From contig CAVPXP010000016.1 of assembly GCA_963709645.1 (NCBI GenBank), forward strand, positions 33,245 to 97,244: DNA of 64,000 bases, read 5' to 3'. Position 1 is the stretch's first letter; every line of letters begins with the position of its first letter. The position numbers and the translations under genes were made by a program. Of the stretch, positions 18,592-27,400 are shown piece by piece. The notes below the pieces were generated by a model that was given only the letters and a program-made list of their open reading frames with translations, searched no databases and was not told where the DNA came from. The DNA is from DYRB01 sp963709645 (lineage in GTDB: Bacteria > Pseudomonadota > Gammaproteobacteria > Chromatiales > Chromatiaceae).

Positions 18592-19602
18592 ATGACCAAC
18601 GAAACAAGGGACCTCGCGCCGCCGCCTTGGCTTGGCGCGTCCTGGGATTTGCTCCAGCGCGCCCGGAAGGCCGGGCGCCTGCCCCATGCCTTGTTGGTTA
18701 CCGGACCCGCGGGGGTCGGCAAGCGCCTGCTCGTCGACCTGCTGGCGCGCTCCCTGCTGTGCCAGACACCTGGGCCGGATGGTTATCCCTGCGAGCGGTG
18801 CCAGGACTGCCACCTCGTTCGTGTCGGCAACCACCCCGACTTGCTTCGCGTAGGGCCAGACCCTGAGGGTAAGTCCGACGAGATCCGGGTCGGCAGCATC
18901 CGCGATCTCGTCGAGTCAGAGGGTTTCACTCCGACGCGCGGGACCCACAAGGTCGTCTCCATCGACCCGGCCGACCGCATGAACCCGTCCGCGGCCAATG
19001 CCCTTCTCAAGACCCTGGAAGAGCCCTCCTCGGGTACCCTGTTTTGCCTGGTCACGGAGCGGGCCTACATGCTTCCGGCGACGGTGCGCAGCCGGTGCCA
19101 ACGCCTGGCGCTGAGTTTGCCGGACGAGGTCGATGCCTTGGGCTGGCTCACCGGGAAGATCAAGGCCGGCGATCCGGGGCTCTTGTTGCGTCTCGCCCAT
19201 GGGGCGCCGCTGCGGGCATTGGATTTGGCAGACGCGGCCCTGTTGGCGCGCCGGGATGCGGCGTTCGAAGGCTTTCTGGCCGTGGGGCAAGGGCTGCGCG
19301 ATCCGGTGTCCGAGGCCCAGGCTTGGGGTGACCTGGCGCCGAGGGTTTCCCTGGACTGGCTGGGCGGATGGGTCAGCGATCTGTTACGCTTGGGCACGGA
19401 CGGGGGGGCGGTGTACCTCGGCAATCCGGACAAGCGCGCCGTCATGGGCCAAGTGGCAGAGGGACTGGACCTTGGGTCCGGACACCGCTACCTGCAACGT
19501 GTTCTGCGGGCGCGTGCAAGCCAGGACAGCCCTCTCAATACGCAGTTGCTCCACGAGTCACTCCTGATTGACTGGGCGCGCTTCGCGCGCAAGGTGAGCT
19601 AG
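18592..19602 (+). CDS. holB: DNA polymerase III delta-prime subunit
   Basis: About 336 residues from ATG at 18592; a TTG at 18559 overlapping the tmk stop is an alternative that adds 11 residues. Clamp-loader AAA+ subunit. The P-loop-like GPAGVGKRLLV, the four-Cys zinc module (LLCQTPG then CERCQDCHLV) and ANALLKTLEEPSSGTLFCLV with the sensor and arginine-finger region RSRCQRL are all present. tmk-holB-pilZ order is canonical. Confidence 0.93.
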   Translation: MTNETRDLAPPPWLGASWDLLQRARKAGRLPHALLVTGPAGVGKRLLVDLLARSLLCQTPGPDGYPCERCQDCHLVRVGNHPDLLRVGPDPEGKSDEIRVGSIRDLVESEGFTPTRGTHKVVSIDPADRMNPSAANALLKTLEEPSSGTLFCLVTERAYMLPATVRSRCQRLALSLPDEVDALGWLTGKIKAGDPGLLLRLAHGAPLRALDLADAALLARRDAAFEGFLAVGQGLRDPVSEAQAWGDLAPRVSLDWLGGWVSDLLRLGTDGGAVYLGNPDKRAVMGQVAEGLDLGSGHRYLQRVLRARASQDSPLNTQLLHESLLIDWARFARKVS

Positions 19603-19959
19603 ATGGACAAAGGTTCCCTCGGAGGCCAGCAGCGCATCCTGAGTTTCTCCATCAAGGATCGCAACGCCCTGTATCAGTCCTACATGCCATTCGTGAAAAA
19701 CGGCGGGCTCTTCATCCCAACCACAAAACGTTACCAACTCGGAGACGAAATCTTTCTGCTGCTCCAACTCTTGGATGAGCCCGACCGTATCCCGGTCGCC
19801 GGGTGCGTCGTCTGGGTTACCCCCGTCGGGGCCGAGGGCAACCGCAGCGTTGGGGTCGGTGTCCAGTTCAGCGAACAGGACAAAGGGGTGGCCCGCCGCA
19901 AGATCGAGGAGTGCCTGGCCGGTGCCCTCAAGGCGGAGCGGCCGACGCATACCATGTGA
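19603..19959 (+). CDS. pilZ: PilZ-domain protein, type IV pilus assembly type
   Basis: 118 residues starting directly after the holB stop. This is the founder PilZ subgroup needed for type IV pilus formation. Conserved stretches are NALYQSYMPFVKNGGLFIPT and YQLGDEIFLLLQLLDEP, ending in GVGVQFSEQD. The RxxxR c-di-GMP motif of other PilZ domains is not evident, as in canonical PilZ, so c-di-GMP binding is unlikely. Gene order with holB and tatD matches Pseudomonas and Xanthomonas relatives. Confidence 0.9.
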   Translation: MDKGSLGGQQRILSFSIKDRNALYQSYMPFVKNGGLFIPTTKRYQLGDEIFLLLQLLDEPDRIPVAGCVVWVTPVGAEGNRSVGVGVQFSEQDKGVARRKIEECLAGALKAERPTHTM

Positions 19960-20000
19960 CGGCCTGTCGCCGTCCCGTTCGCCCGGAGCCGGCAGAGCCC

Positions 20001-20778
20001 ATGCCCCTATTTCGTGGATTCCCACTGTCACCTCGACCGCGTCGACCTCAAGCCCTATGGAGGCGACTTTGGTCGGCTGATGGCCGACACCGCCGCGGCG
20101 GGCGTGGACCGGATGCTCTGTGTCTCTATCGACCTGGAGCACTATTCGGCCATGCGCGCCCTGGTCGACCCCTATCCCCAGGTGGCCGTTTCCGTCGGGG
20201 TCCACCCCAACGAGGACGAGGGGCGGGATCCGGCGCCTGAAGAGTTGATGGCCCTGGCCGCCGACCCGCGCAATGTCGCCATCGGCGAGACCGGACTCGA
20301 CTACTATCGCAGCGAAGGCGACCTCACCTGGCAGGAGGAGCGCTTCCGTAACCACATTGCGGCCGCCCGGGCCTGCGGCAAGCCCCTGATCATCCATACC
20401 CGAGCGGCGCGGGCGGACACCATCCGCATCATGCAGGAGGCGCAGGCACGTGACGCCGGCGGGGTGATGCACTGCTTCACCGAGGACTGGGAGACTGCCA
20501 AGGCGGCCCTGGATCTCGGGTTCTATATCTCTTTTTCTGGCATCCTCACCTTCAAGACCGCCGCGGATCTGCGTGAGGTGGCGGCCCGGGTACCCTCGGA
20601 TCGCATCCTGATCGAGACCGATGCCCCCTACCTGGCCCCGGTCCCCTATCGAGGCAAGCCCAACGAGCCGCGCTACGTGACCCATGTCGCCGAGTGCCTG
20701 GCGGGCCTTCGCGGCATGACGGTCGATGCGGTCGCGGATCTGACCGGCCGCAACTTCTCCGCCCTGTTTCGCGTCTGA
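20001..20778 (+). CDS. tatD: TatD-family metal-dependent deoxyribonuclease
   Basis: TatD/YcfH-like TIM-barrel hydrolase of about 258 residues. Metal ligands are seen in order: HCHLD near the start, NVAIGETGLDYY, LIIHTRAA, VMHCFTEDWE and LIETDAPYLAP. The start shows a one-base problem: ATG at 20001 reads MPLF and then would continue as VDSHCHLD if one T of cta-ttt-cgt is removed. As given, the frame begins at GTG 20014 (VDSHCHLD). The corrected form is the canonical N-terminus. Cleaves DNA 3'-5' in characterised homologues; physiological role debated. Confidence 0.9.
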
Positions 20779-20779
20779 G

Positions 20780-22686
20780 TTGGCTGAAAGCCGACCGGCT
20801 AACGGCTCCTCGACAACAGGAACCCCGCACGGTCTGTGCAGCGCAGGTGACACCTTGTTCACGAGCCGGAAACCGGCAGCACCGACAGGCAGGACCAGAG
20901 GCCAGATCATCCAACGTCTGGAGCACCTCCGCGAGTGGGTCGCCCGGACGCCGATCGCCGCGTTCGTCGTCATGACGGCTACGGTGTTCATCGCTGAGCA
21001 TTTGAGCCTCTGGAGGCTGGTCGGGCGGTTTCCGGCCTTGAGTGCGATCGAGTCCGTGATCGAACTCCTGGTCGACCTCGTCATCGTCCTGCCCGTCTTG
21101 ATTTTCCTGTTTGTCCTTCCGACCGCGCGGAACATCCGCCAGCGTCAAGCATCGGAACTTGCCCTCCGGGCCGCTCACGACGAACTGGAGGTTCGGGTGA
21201 GAGAGCGGACAGCCGCGTTGGAAGAGTCCAACCGGAGGCTTCGCGAGGAGTCGGAGGAGCGGCGGGGCGCCGAGAAGGCCGTCGAATTCCAGGCGAGCCT
21301 TCTCGACGCGGTGGAGCAGGCGGTGGTGGCGACCGATGGCGAGGGCCGGGTCCTGTTCTGGAACCGCTTCGCCGAGGACCTCTACGGCTGGATCGCGTCC
21401 GAGGTGAAAGGGCGCCGCCTCGAGGACGTCCTGACCTTTGTCCAGGTGGATGGCCAGCGCCTCGACCCGTGCGCGCAGTGCGCGAAGATGTGTCAGCTGG
21501 ACCGGCGAGGTCGAGGCCGTCCGGCGCGATGGCTCGCGCTTTCCGGCCCTACCTCGCCTGCTCGGGCCGGCCGGGCGATGGCGAAGGCAAGCTCTTTCTC
21601 TCGTTCGACATCACGGACTGGAAGCGTGCCGAGGAGGCCCTTCGGGAGTCCGAGGAGAAGTACAGCAATCTGGTGGAGAACGCCCCGACCGGCGTCTTCA
21701 TCTACCAACATGACAAGCTGGCCTTCGTCAATCCCAAGTTCGCGCAGCTGCTGGAGAGCTCCCGCGACGAGTTGCTGGAGGTCAATGCCTGGTCCCTCGT
21801 ACATGGCGACGACCGCGAGCGGGTCAGGGAGATCGCGCGCACGAGGGCTTTCCGGGGAGCCGGTCGCCCGATGAATACGAGTGCCGGCTGATCACCAAGA
21901 CAGGCAGGGTGCGGTGGGTCACCATGCGCAATACGCTGATCCGCTTCCGCGGAGACGCTTGCCGTCCTGGGCAATGTTCAGGATGTGACCGACCGGAAGC
22001 GCATGGAGACGAAGCTCCACCAGCTCTCGGCGCGTCTGCTGACGATCCAGGAGGATGAGCGGCGGCGGGTGGCGCGGGACCTGCACGACAGCGTCGGGCA
22101 GACCCTCACGGGGATCAAGTTCATGGTCGAGGCCGCATTGGTCGGCCCTTGGCCGGACGCAGGTCGGCCAGGCCTGGAGGGATTGCGCTCCCTGGTGCCG
22201 ACGATCCAGGATGCGGTGGAAGAGGTGCGGCGCATCTCCACGGAGCTTCGGCCGTCGATCCTCGACGATCTGGGCCTGCTGCCGACTATCGCCTGGTATG
22301 TCCGGGAGTTCGAGAAGCTCCACCCAGGCCTCGATGTGTCGCAGCAGATCCGAGTGTCAGAGTCCGATGTCCCTGACACCTTGCGGACCCCGATCTTTCG
22401 GATTCTCCAGGAGGCGACCAATAACGTCGCGAAGCACAGCGGCGCCGGGCGTCTGGAGATCGCGCTCGACGACCGGGCCGGGGGCCTGCGGTTGCGGGTG
22501 CAGGACGACGGCCTTGGCTTCGATCCGGGGGCACTGCCGGTGGAGGGCGGCAACGGGGGCTCGGGCCTGAGCTCCATGCGCGAACGCACGGAGCTTTCCG
22601 GAGGTGTCTTCTCGCTGCGGGCGGCCCCTGGCACTGGGACGACCATCGAGGCCGAGTGGCGGCTCGATCCGCCCCTCAGCGTGTGA
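20780..22686 (+). CDS. Membrane PAS-PAS sensor histidine kinase (HisKA_3 type), frame disrupted
   Basis: Reading across breaks near 21490, 21870 and 21960 gives one protein of about 630 residues. Start is uncertain (TTG 20780 or TTG 20855). Two membrane helices lie near the N-terminus (FVVMTATVFIAEHLSLW and VIVLPVLIFLFVLPTA), then a coiled coil, PAS 1 (VVATDGEGRVLFWNRFAEDL), PAS 2 (VENAPTGVFIYQHDKLAFVN), a NarX/DegS-type phosphoacceptor RRVARDLHDSVGQTLTGI with the His, and an HATPase domain (EATNNVAKHSGAG, then DDGLGFD). The partner is almost certainly the NarL-type regulator encoded convergently next to it; their 3' ends overlap by 11 bp. Signal unknown; the neighbouring copper genes are one guess. 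Confidence 0.8.
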
Positions 22687-23344
22687 CCAGTCCTTTCTCG
22701 ATGGCGATGGCGGTGAGGGCGCTGGCGCTGTTGACGTTGAGCTTGCGCATCAGGTTCGCCCGGTGCTTCTCCACGGTCTTCTCGCTGATGCTCAGGAGAT
22801 TGCCGATCTCGCGGCTGCGGTAGCCCTCGGCAACCAACTTGAGAACCTCGCGCTCGCGGACCGACAGGGTGTCGAATGCCGAGCGCGGTCCAGCGTTCCG
22901 CTCGGTCCCGCCCTTGCGGTTGAGGAAGGCGGCGACCACCTGCGTCGCCACGGCGGCGCTCAGATAGCGCTCCCCCGCCACCACGCTGCGCGCGGCGAGC
23001 AGCAGCTCCGCCGCACTGGCGTCCTTCAGCAGGTAGCCGTCGGCGCCGTCCTCGATGGCACGGAAGATGTATTCCTCGTTGCGGTGGGCGGTCATGATCA
23101 GCACCCGTGTCTTGGGCGCCACCCGCTTGACCTCCTTGAGGGCGGTCAGGCCATCCATCCGCGGCATCGACAGGTCGAGGATCAGCAGATCCGGGGACAG
23201 TTCCCGGACCTGTTGGATGGCCTCGAGTCCGTCCGTCGCTTCGCCCACCAGTTCCAGGTCGGGCTCGCCGGCAAAGATCGCGCGCAGGCCTTCTCGGAGG
23301 ATCCTGTGGTCCTCGACGAGGACGATTCGGGCCGGTTTGGTCAA
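22676..23344 (-). CDS. NarL/FixJ-type response regulator
   Basis: 222 residues, start ATG at 23344. Receiver domain at residues 1-120 with the phosphoacceptor Asp in LLILDLSMPRMDGLTAL and the conserved Lys near GYLLKDASAAE. LuxR-type HTH at the C-terminus: LSVREREVLKLVAEGYRSRE, then EKTVEKHRANLMRKL. Encoded tail to tail with the PAS kinase and overlapping it by 11 bp, an unusual arrangement for a cognate pair. Target genes are not shown by sequence. Confidence 0.88.
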   Translation of the reverse strand: MTKPARIVLVEDHRILREGLRAIFAGEPDLELVGEATDGLEAIQQVRELSPDLLILDLSMPRMDGLTALKEVKRVAPKTRVLIMTAHRNEEYIFRAIEDGADGYLLKDASAAELLLAARSVVAGERYLSAAVATQVVAAFLNRKGGTERNAGPRSAFDTLSVREREVLKLVAEGYRSREIGNLLSISEKTVEKHRANLMRKLNVNSASALTAIAIEKGLVTR

Positions 23345-23430
23345 GGTATCGAGTCTCCGCCGCTACTCTCGTGTCTCGCGCACTGCGCTGCCGTCTCCCG
23401 GGCTGGCCAGCCGCCCCGGACCGCAAGCTT

Positions 23431-23589
23431 AGGCGATTTCTGTCAAATCATGTACCAGCTAGCTTGTCTTTGCGCCCGCCTTCTTTGTCGCGCCAGCAGT
23501 CACATAGCCCAGCTATGCTCCTGCCGGTGCTCCTTGAAGGCGGACGTAAATCCGGCGCCATCTGGTACATGATTCTCCGGCAATCGCCT
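23431..23589. repeat. MITE-like inverted repeat with nested hairpins
   Basis: The 28-nt arm at 23431-23458 (begins AGGCGATT, ends AATCATGTACCAG) is the reverse complement of the arm at 23562-23589 apart from a seven-base mismatched middle. Inside, CCGCCTTC pairs with GAAGGCGG and CATAGC pairs with GCTATG around the loop CCA, so the whole 159 bp folds into one long cruciform. No open reading frame fits inside. This is the architecture of a non-autonomous transposable element or a dispersed palindromic repeat; no target-site duplication was recognised. Confidence 0.7.
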
Positions 23590-23961
23590 TATTCCCTCGC
23601 GGCACGGCTTTCACCTCTCGGTGCGATCGAAGGAAACGCTGATCAAAGCGTTGTCCCTAAGGCTCGCGGTGAAGCCTGCTGCACCGGCGCTGCACTTGGG
23701 CGCAAGTCCCTTGCGGCCAAGTACCCTTTGCGGACAAACTACTCCGCTCGGAGCGGGAAAAAGAAATCCGCGACCCGTACCACGAAAACCAAAAAATACT
23801 GTGCTCCCCATGCGCAGAATGGGTGGAAGGCCCCATATGTCAATTCCCCCAATTTCGATACCTTGTCAACCAATAGTCAGGTTTCGGCCCGCCGTTGGTG
23901 TGCGGCGGCGAACGGCCGGATCTTCCGGGGCTGTAGTCGCCCCAAAGTCAACCTAAGGCAA

Positions 23962-24324
23962 GGCTAGGGCCGTCCGAGGCGCAAAGCGCCTCGGCGGACT
24001 TGTCCTAGCCATACCCGAATCGACCGGTTCCCAGGCATCGCGATTAGGCGGGCCGGAAACCTCGCCCAGGGACAACCCAGCGGATAGAGGGTACGCGAGC
24101 CGTTCGCGTGCGGGGCTCTCTAGTCCGGCAGGGCAGGCGTGGCAAAAGGACCGCCGCGCGGGACGGTTTGCCGAGCGAGACCGAGAACCTCGTCAGGACC
24201 GGGCCCCAAGTCACCGTCAGTGACTGGGGCACGCTGGAAGACGGGGTGAAACCAGGACCATCAGCGCGGGAAGCGGCGAGATGCAGAACCGGAGGACCGG
24301 CCGCCGGGCGGGGCCCTGCCGGAC
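23962..24324 (+). ncRNA. Large structured RNA candidate, possibly HEARO/IscB omegaRNA-like
   Basis: Several strong pairings are visible. GGCTAGG 23962-23968 pairs with CCTAGCC 24004-24010, enclosing a hairpin CCGAGGCG/CGCCTCGG (23974-23994). TAGAG 24085-24089 with CTCTA 24118-24122 encloses ACGCGA/TCGCGT (24093-24109). GTCCGGCAGGGC 24123-24134 pairs perfectly over 12 bp with GCCCTGCCGGAC 24313-24324, closing a domain that contains GGCAAA/TTTGCC (24141-24172), an 11-bp hairpin with one bulge (24203-24230, loop CGTCA) and CCGG/CCGG. Such a hierarchical fold without any reading frame indicates a functional RNA. A 5' hairpin followed by a multi-stem scaffold recalls HEARO/omegaRNAs, which occur with IscB in Chromatiaceae. 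No IscB gene follows, and identity is inference. Strand is assumed from the downstream gene. Confidence 0.45.
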
Positions 24325-24434
24325 AGCGATCAGATTACGTCCAGAAGGTGACGAAGCGATGGGCAGAGGCGGAGTGAGTGGGCATGTGTTCGATCCCCAA
24401 AAACTTGAAGCGAGAGGTGGAGAGGTGAACCGAA

Positions 24435-27400
24435 ATGAGCAAGGTTAAATTGGCACCCGACAGTCGTCGGCGCCGGTACTCCAGATGGCTGCATCTGGTA
24501 CTGGCTGGAACCATAGCGTTTGGCTGGGGGATGGGGCAGGGCGTTGCGGTGGCAGGCGACGCCGCAAGCAGGCCGATACCCTCTAAGTCGGCCAACAGGG
24601 CGGCGCTCAAGGACGCCGCCCAGGCCATTCTCGAGAACTCCTCCGCTTCGATTCAGAAGGGAACGGGTACCCTCCAGTCGGGACCGGTGGTTCAGGCGCT
24701 CCCGACGTCGGACGTCGATGAAACCGCGGTACCGCACTATTTCGGCCCCTTCCCGAACTGGGCCAACAGCCCATTCACGCTGCCCGACGCCACAGTCTTT
24801 ATCGACGGCGACGGTGGCGGGGCCGAGGCCACGGCAACCGTCGGTGCCAATGGTGTCGTAACCGGCATCACCGTCACGAATCCGGGCAGCGGCTACACCT
24901 GGGCGACGCCCGAGATTGTAGGTGCTGGAACCGGGGCGGCAGCAGCCGCCACGGTCACCACATCAGGCGTGGTTACCAGTGTCACCGTCGATGCCCCCGG
25001 TGCGGGCTACACGGCGCCGGTCGTAGCGTTCACGAGCGGCACGGGGCCGCCGACTCCGGTGCAGGTGGGCAACCCGTTGATTGCGAGGGTTTATGCGAGT
25101 GATGGTGCGACGAACTCATGTCCGTGCAGGACAAGACACCGTTGCCCGAGCGGGCACACTTACGAGCTTTCAGACCTATCCGAGATGGCGGCAGACGTTG
25201 GGCAAGTCAGTTCAATGCCTATGTCTTGCGCCCGACGAGCACTCCCAATCAATACATCGTGATCTACGACAGCGGCTCGCTGAACGTGCTGGCGGGGCCG
25301 GACGGGCAGATCGTCTTTGCTGCCGCCAATGTCGCCGTTCAGGCCGGTGACAGGCTCGGACGTTACGGGCTGGGGCGTTCCATGTGACTGACAACCGGCG
25401 ACTGACATTCTGCGTCGTATCCTGCCGGAGCTGCACCGACTCAAGGCAGCACGATCTACGCTCGGGGTTGCGCCTTATCCGATCTACCGGCGCAGATATG
25501 CCCGCACCTACTCCTTCGGCGCCATGGTCACTCCACTAGCGGGGACGCGCACCCACGGCCCAAGCCACCGGCACCGTCTATGGCGGTCTCGACGCGGTTG
25601 CGTGGAGTGCTACCCAACAGGCTTTGACATATGAAAATCCCACCGTCGATGTCGACATGCCGGACGGACCGGACGGCGTGAAGCCCACTCTGATTCTGAA
25701 CAAGGTGGCCGCTGGCGACCGCTGGACCATCGATTCGATCACGGTCTCCCCGACGCAGCCGGGCTCCGGCTATTCGTCGCCCCGAACGTCGTCATCCGCG
25801 ACGGCACGCTCTACGACCCGACGGTCAACGCCGGTCACCGGCCCCGCGGCGACAGCCGACGCTGTACGTCCAGACGGTAGCGCTGGACAGCTTCGGGTCA
25901 GGCTACTCCACGGCCCCGACGGTCACGATCCCGATACGCTCCCTGGGATCGGTGACGGCGCTTCGGCCACGGCCACGGTCGACGCGGGTGGCGTCACTTC
26001 CATCGCCCTCACGAGTGGCGGCTCCGGGTACATCACCGGGGGCGGCATCAAGAAGTTCGTCGACGACCTGCCGATGCTGTGCAACCCGGCGATCACCGGA
26101 CCCGGTAGCTGCGCCGACGCCGCTGCCGCGAACAACCTGGGCAAGTACCTGCCGATCGCGGTGCCCGACACCGACCACCTTCCCGGGCTCGGACTACTAC
26201 AGGATCGGACTGGTGCAGCAGCGCGACTGCATGACATCGTCCACGCCTGGCTGCGAAGCACTCCCTGCCACCGGGGGCACCTTGCTGCGCGAGTACGTGC
26301 AGCTTTCCACGGACGGCTCTGGGGTCGCCCTCTACACCGACAATGTTGACGGCACCACGAGCGCGACTCAGATCACCCTGCCCGACAGCTCCCTGGCCTT
26401 CGGGGTGACCGAGCCCAGCTACCTGGGTCCGGTGATCCTGGCTCGGAAGGACCGCCCGGTTCGGGTGACCTTCTACAACCTCCTGCCGACCGGCAGCGGC
26501 GGCGACCTGATCATCCCCACGGACTCGACCCTGATGGGCTCTGGCCCCGGCCCGCTCTCGCAGGAGTGGACCAATCCGCCCGACGACCTAGGAACGGTTA
26601 TGGACGGTATCCGGAACCCCTTGTGCACCCAGTACCCGAAGAGCGAGGAGTGCTTCAAGGACAACCGGGCGACCTTGCATCTGCACGGCGGACTCAGCCC
26701 CTGGATCAGCGACGGTACGCCGCACCAGTGGATTGCCCCATTTGGCGAGGCCACCGACTACCCCGAGGGCGCGAGCGTGGGTAACGTCCCCGATATGGGG
26801 ACGCTAGACGACAGTGCCTGGCGTGCCCAACTGCTCGGGCCCGGACGACGGCTGCCAGACCTTCTACTGGACCAACCAGCAGTCCGCGCGGCTGATGTTC
26901 TACCATGACCATGCCTTCGGCACGACGCGGCTGAACGTGTATCTGGGCGAGGCCGCGGGCTACCTGATCTCCGACGACACCGAGATGAGCCTGCTCCCGG
27001 CGACCCCGGACAACCCCACTGGTCGCGGACTGATCCCCGCCGAGCAGATCCCGCTCATCATCCAGGACCGGACCTTCGTGCCTGATGCGGCGCAGATGGC
27101 CGAGCAGGACCCGACCTGGGACTACGCCCGCTGGGGCGGCGAGGGCAACTTCTGGTACCACCACGTCTACATGCCGGCCCAGAACCCGGGCGACCCCTCG
27201 GGCATGAGTGGCTTCGGCCGCTGGATGTACGGGCCCTTCTTCTGGCCGCCGGCGACCCCGCCGCACGGGCCTATTGCCAACCCGTACTACAACAAGGACC
27301 CCGCTACCGACTTCACGACGGAACTGGCGGTCCCCTGTAGCCTCGACGATTGGACGACCTGGCAGTACCCGGTCGACCCGTTCTGCGAGCCGCCCCAGAT

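Larger units (their letters stand above)
23345..24434. other. 1.09-kb gene-free region with two structured elements
   Basis: No convincing coding region is seen between the response regulator and the multicopper oxidase. Small frames at 23371-23967 and 24108-24377 have no recognisable protein features. The stretch holds a 159-bp inverted-repeat element (23431-23589), about 370 bp without clear features, and a strongly structured segment (23962-24324), each listed separately. The last 60 bp before 24435 include GAGAGGTG, a plausible ribosome site for the oxidase gene. Confidence 0.7.

Noticed and set aside
23371..23967. 198-codon open frame in the gap after the response regulator
   Set aside because: It runs through both arms of the inverted repeat, so the frame is a by-product of the palindrome; no protein features.
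24108..24377. Group II intron 5' end (GTGCG at 24108-24112)
   Set aside because: No domain V-like hairpin and no reverse transcriptase follow, so an intron was not supported.
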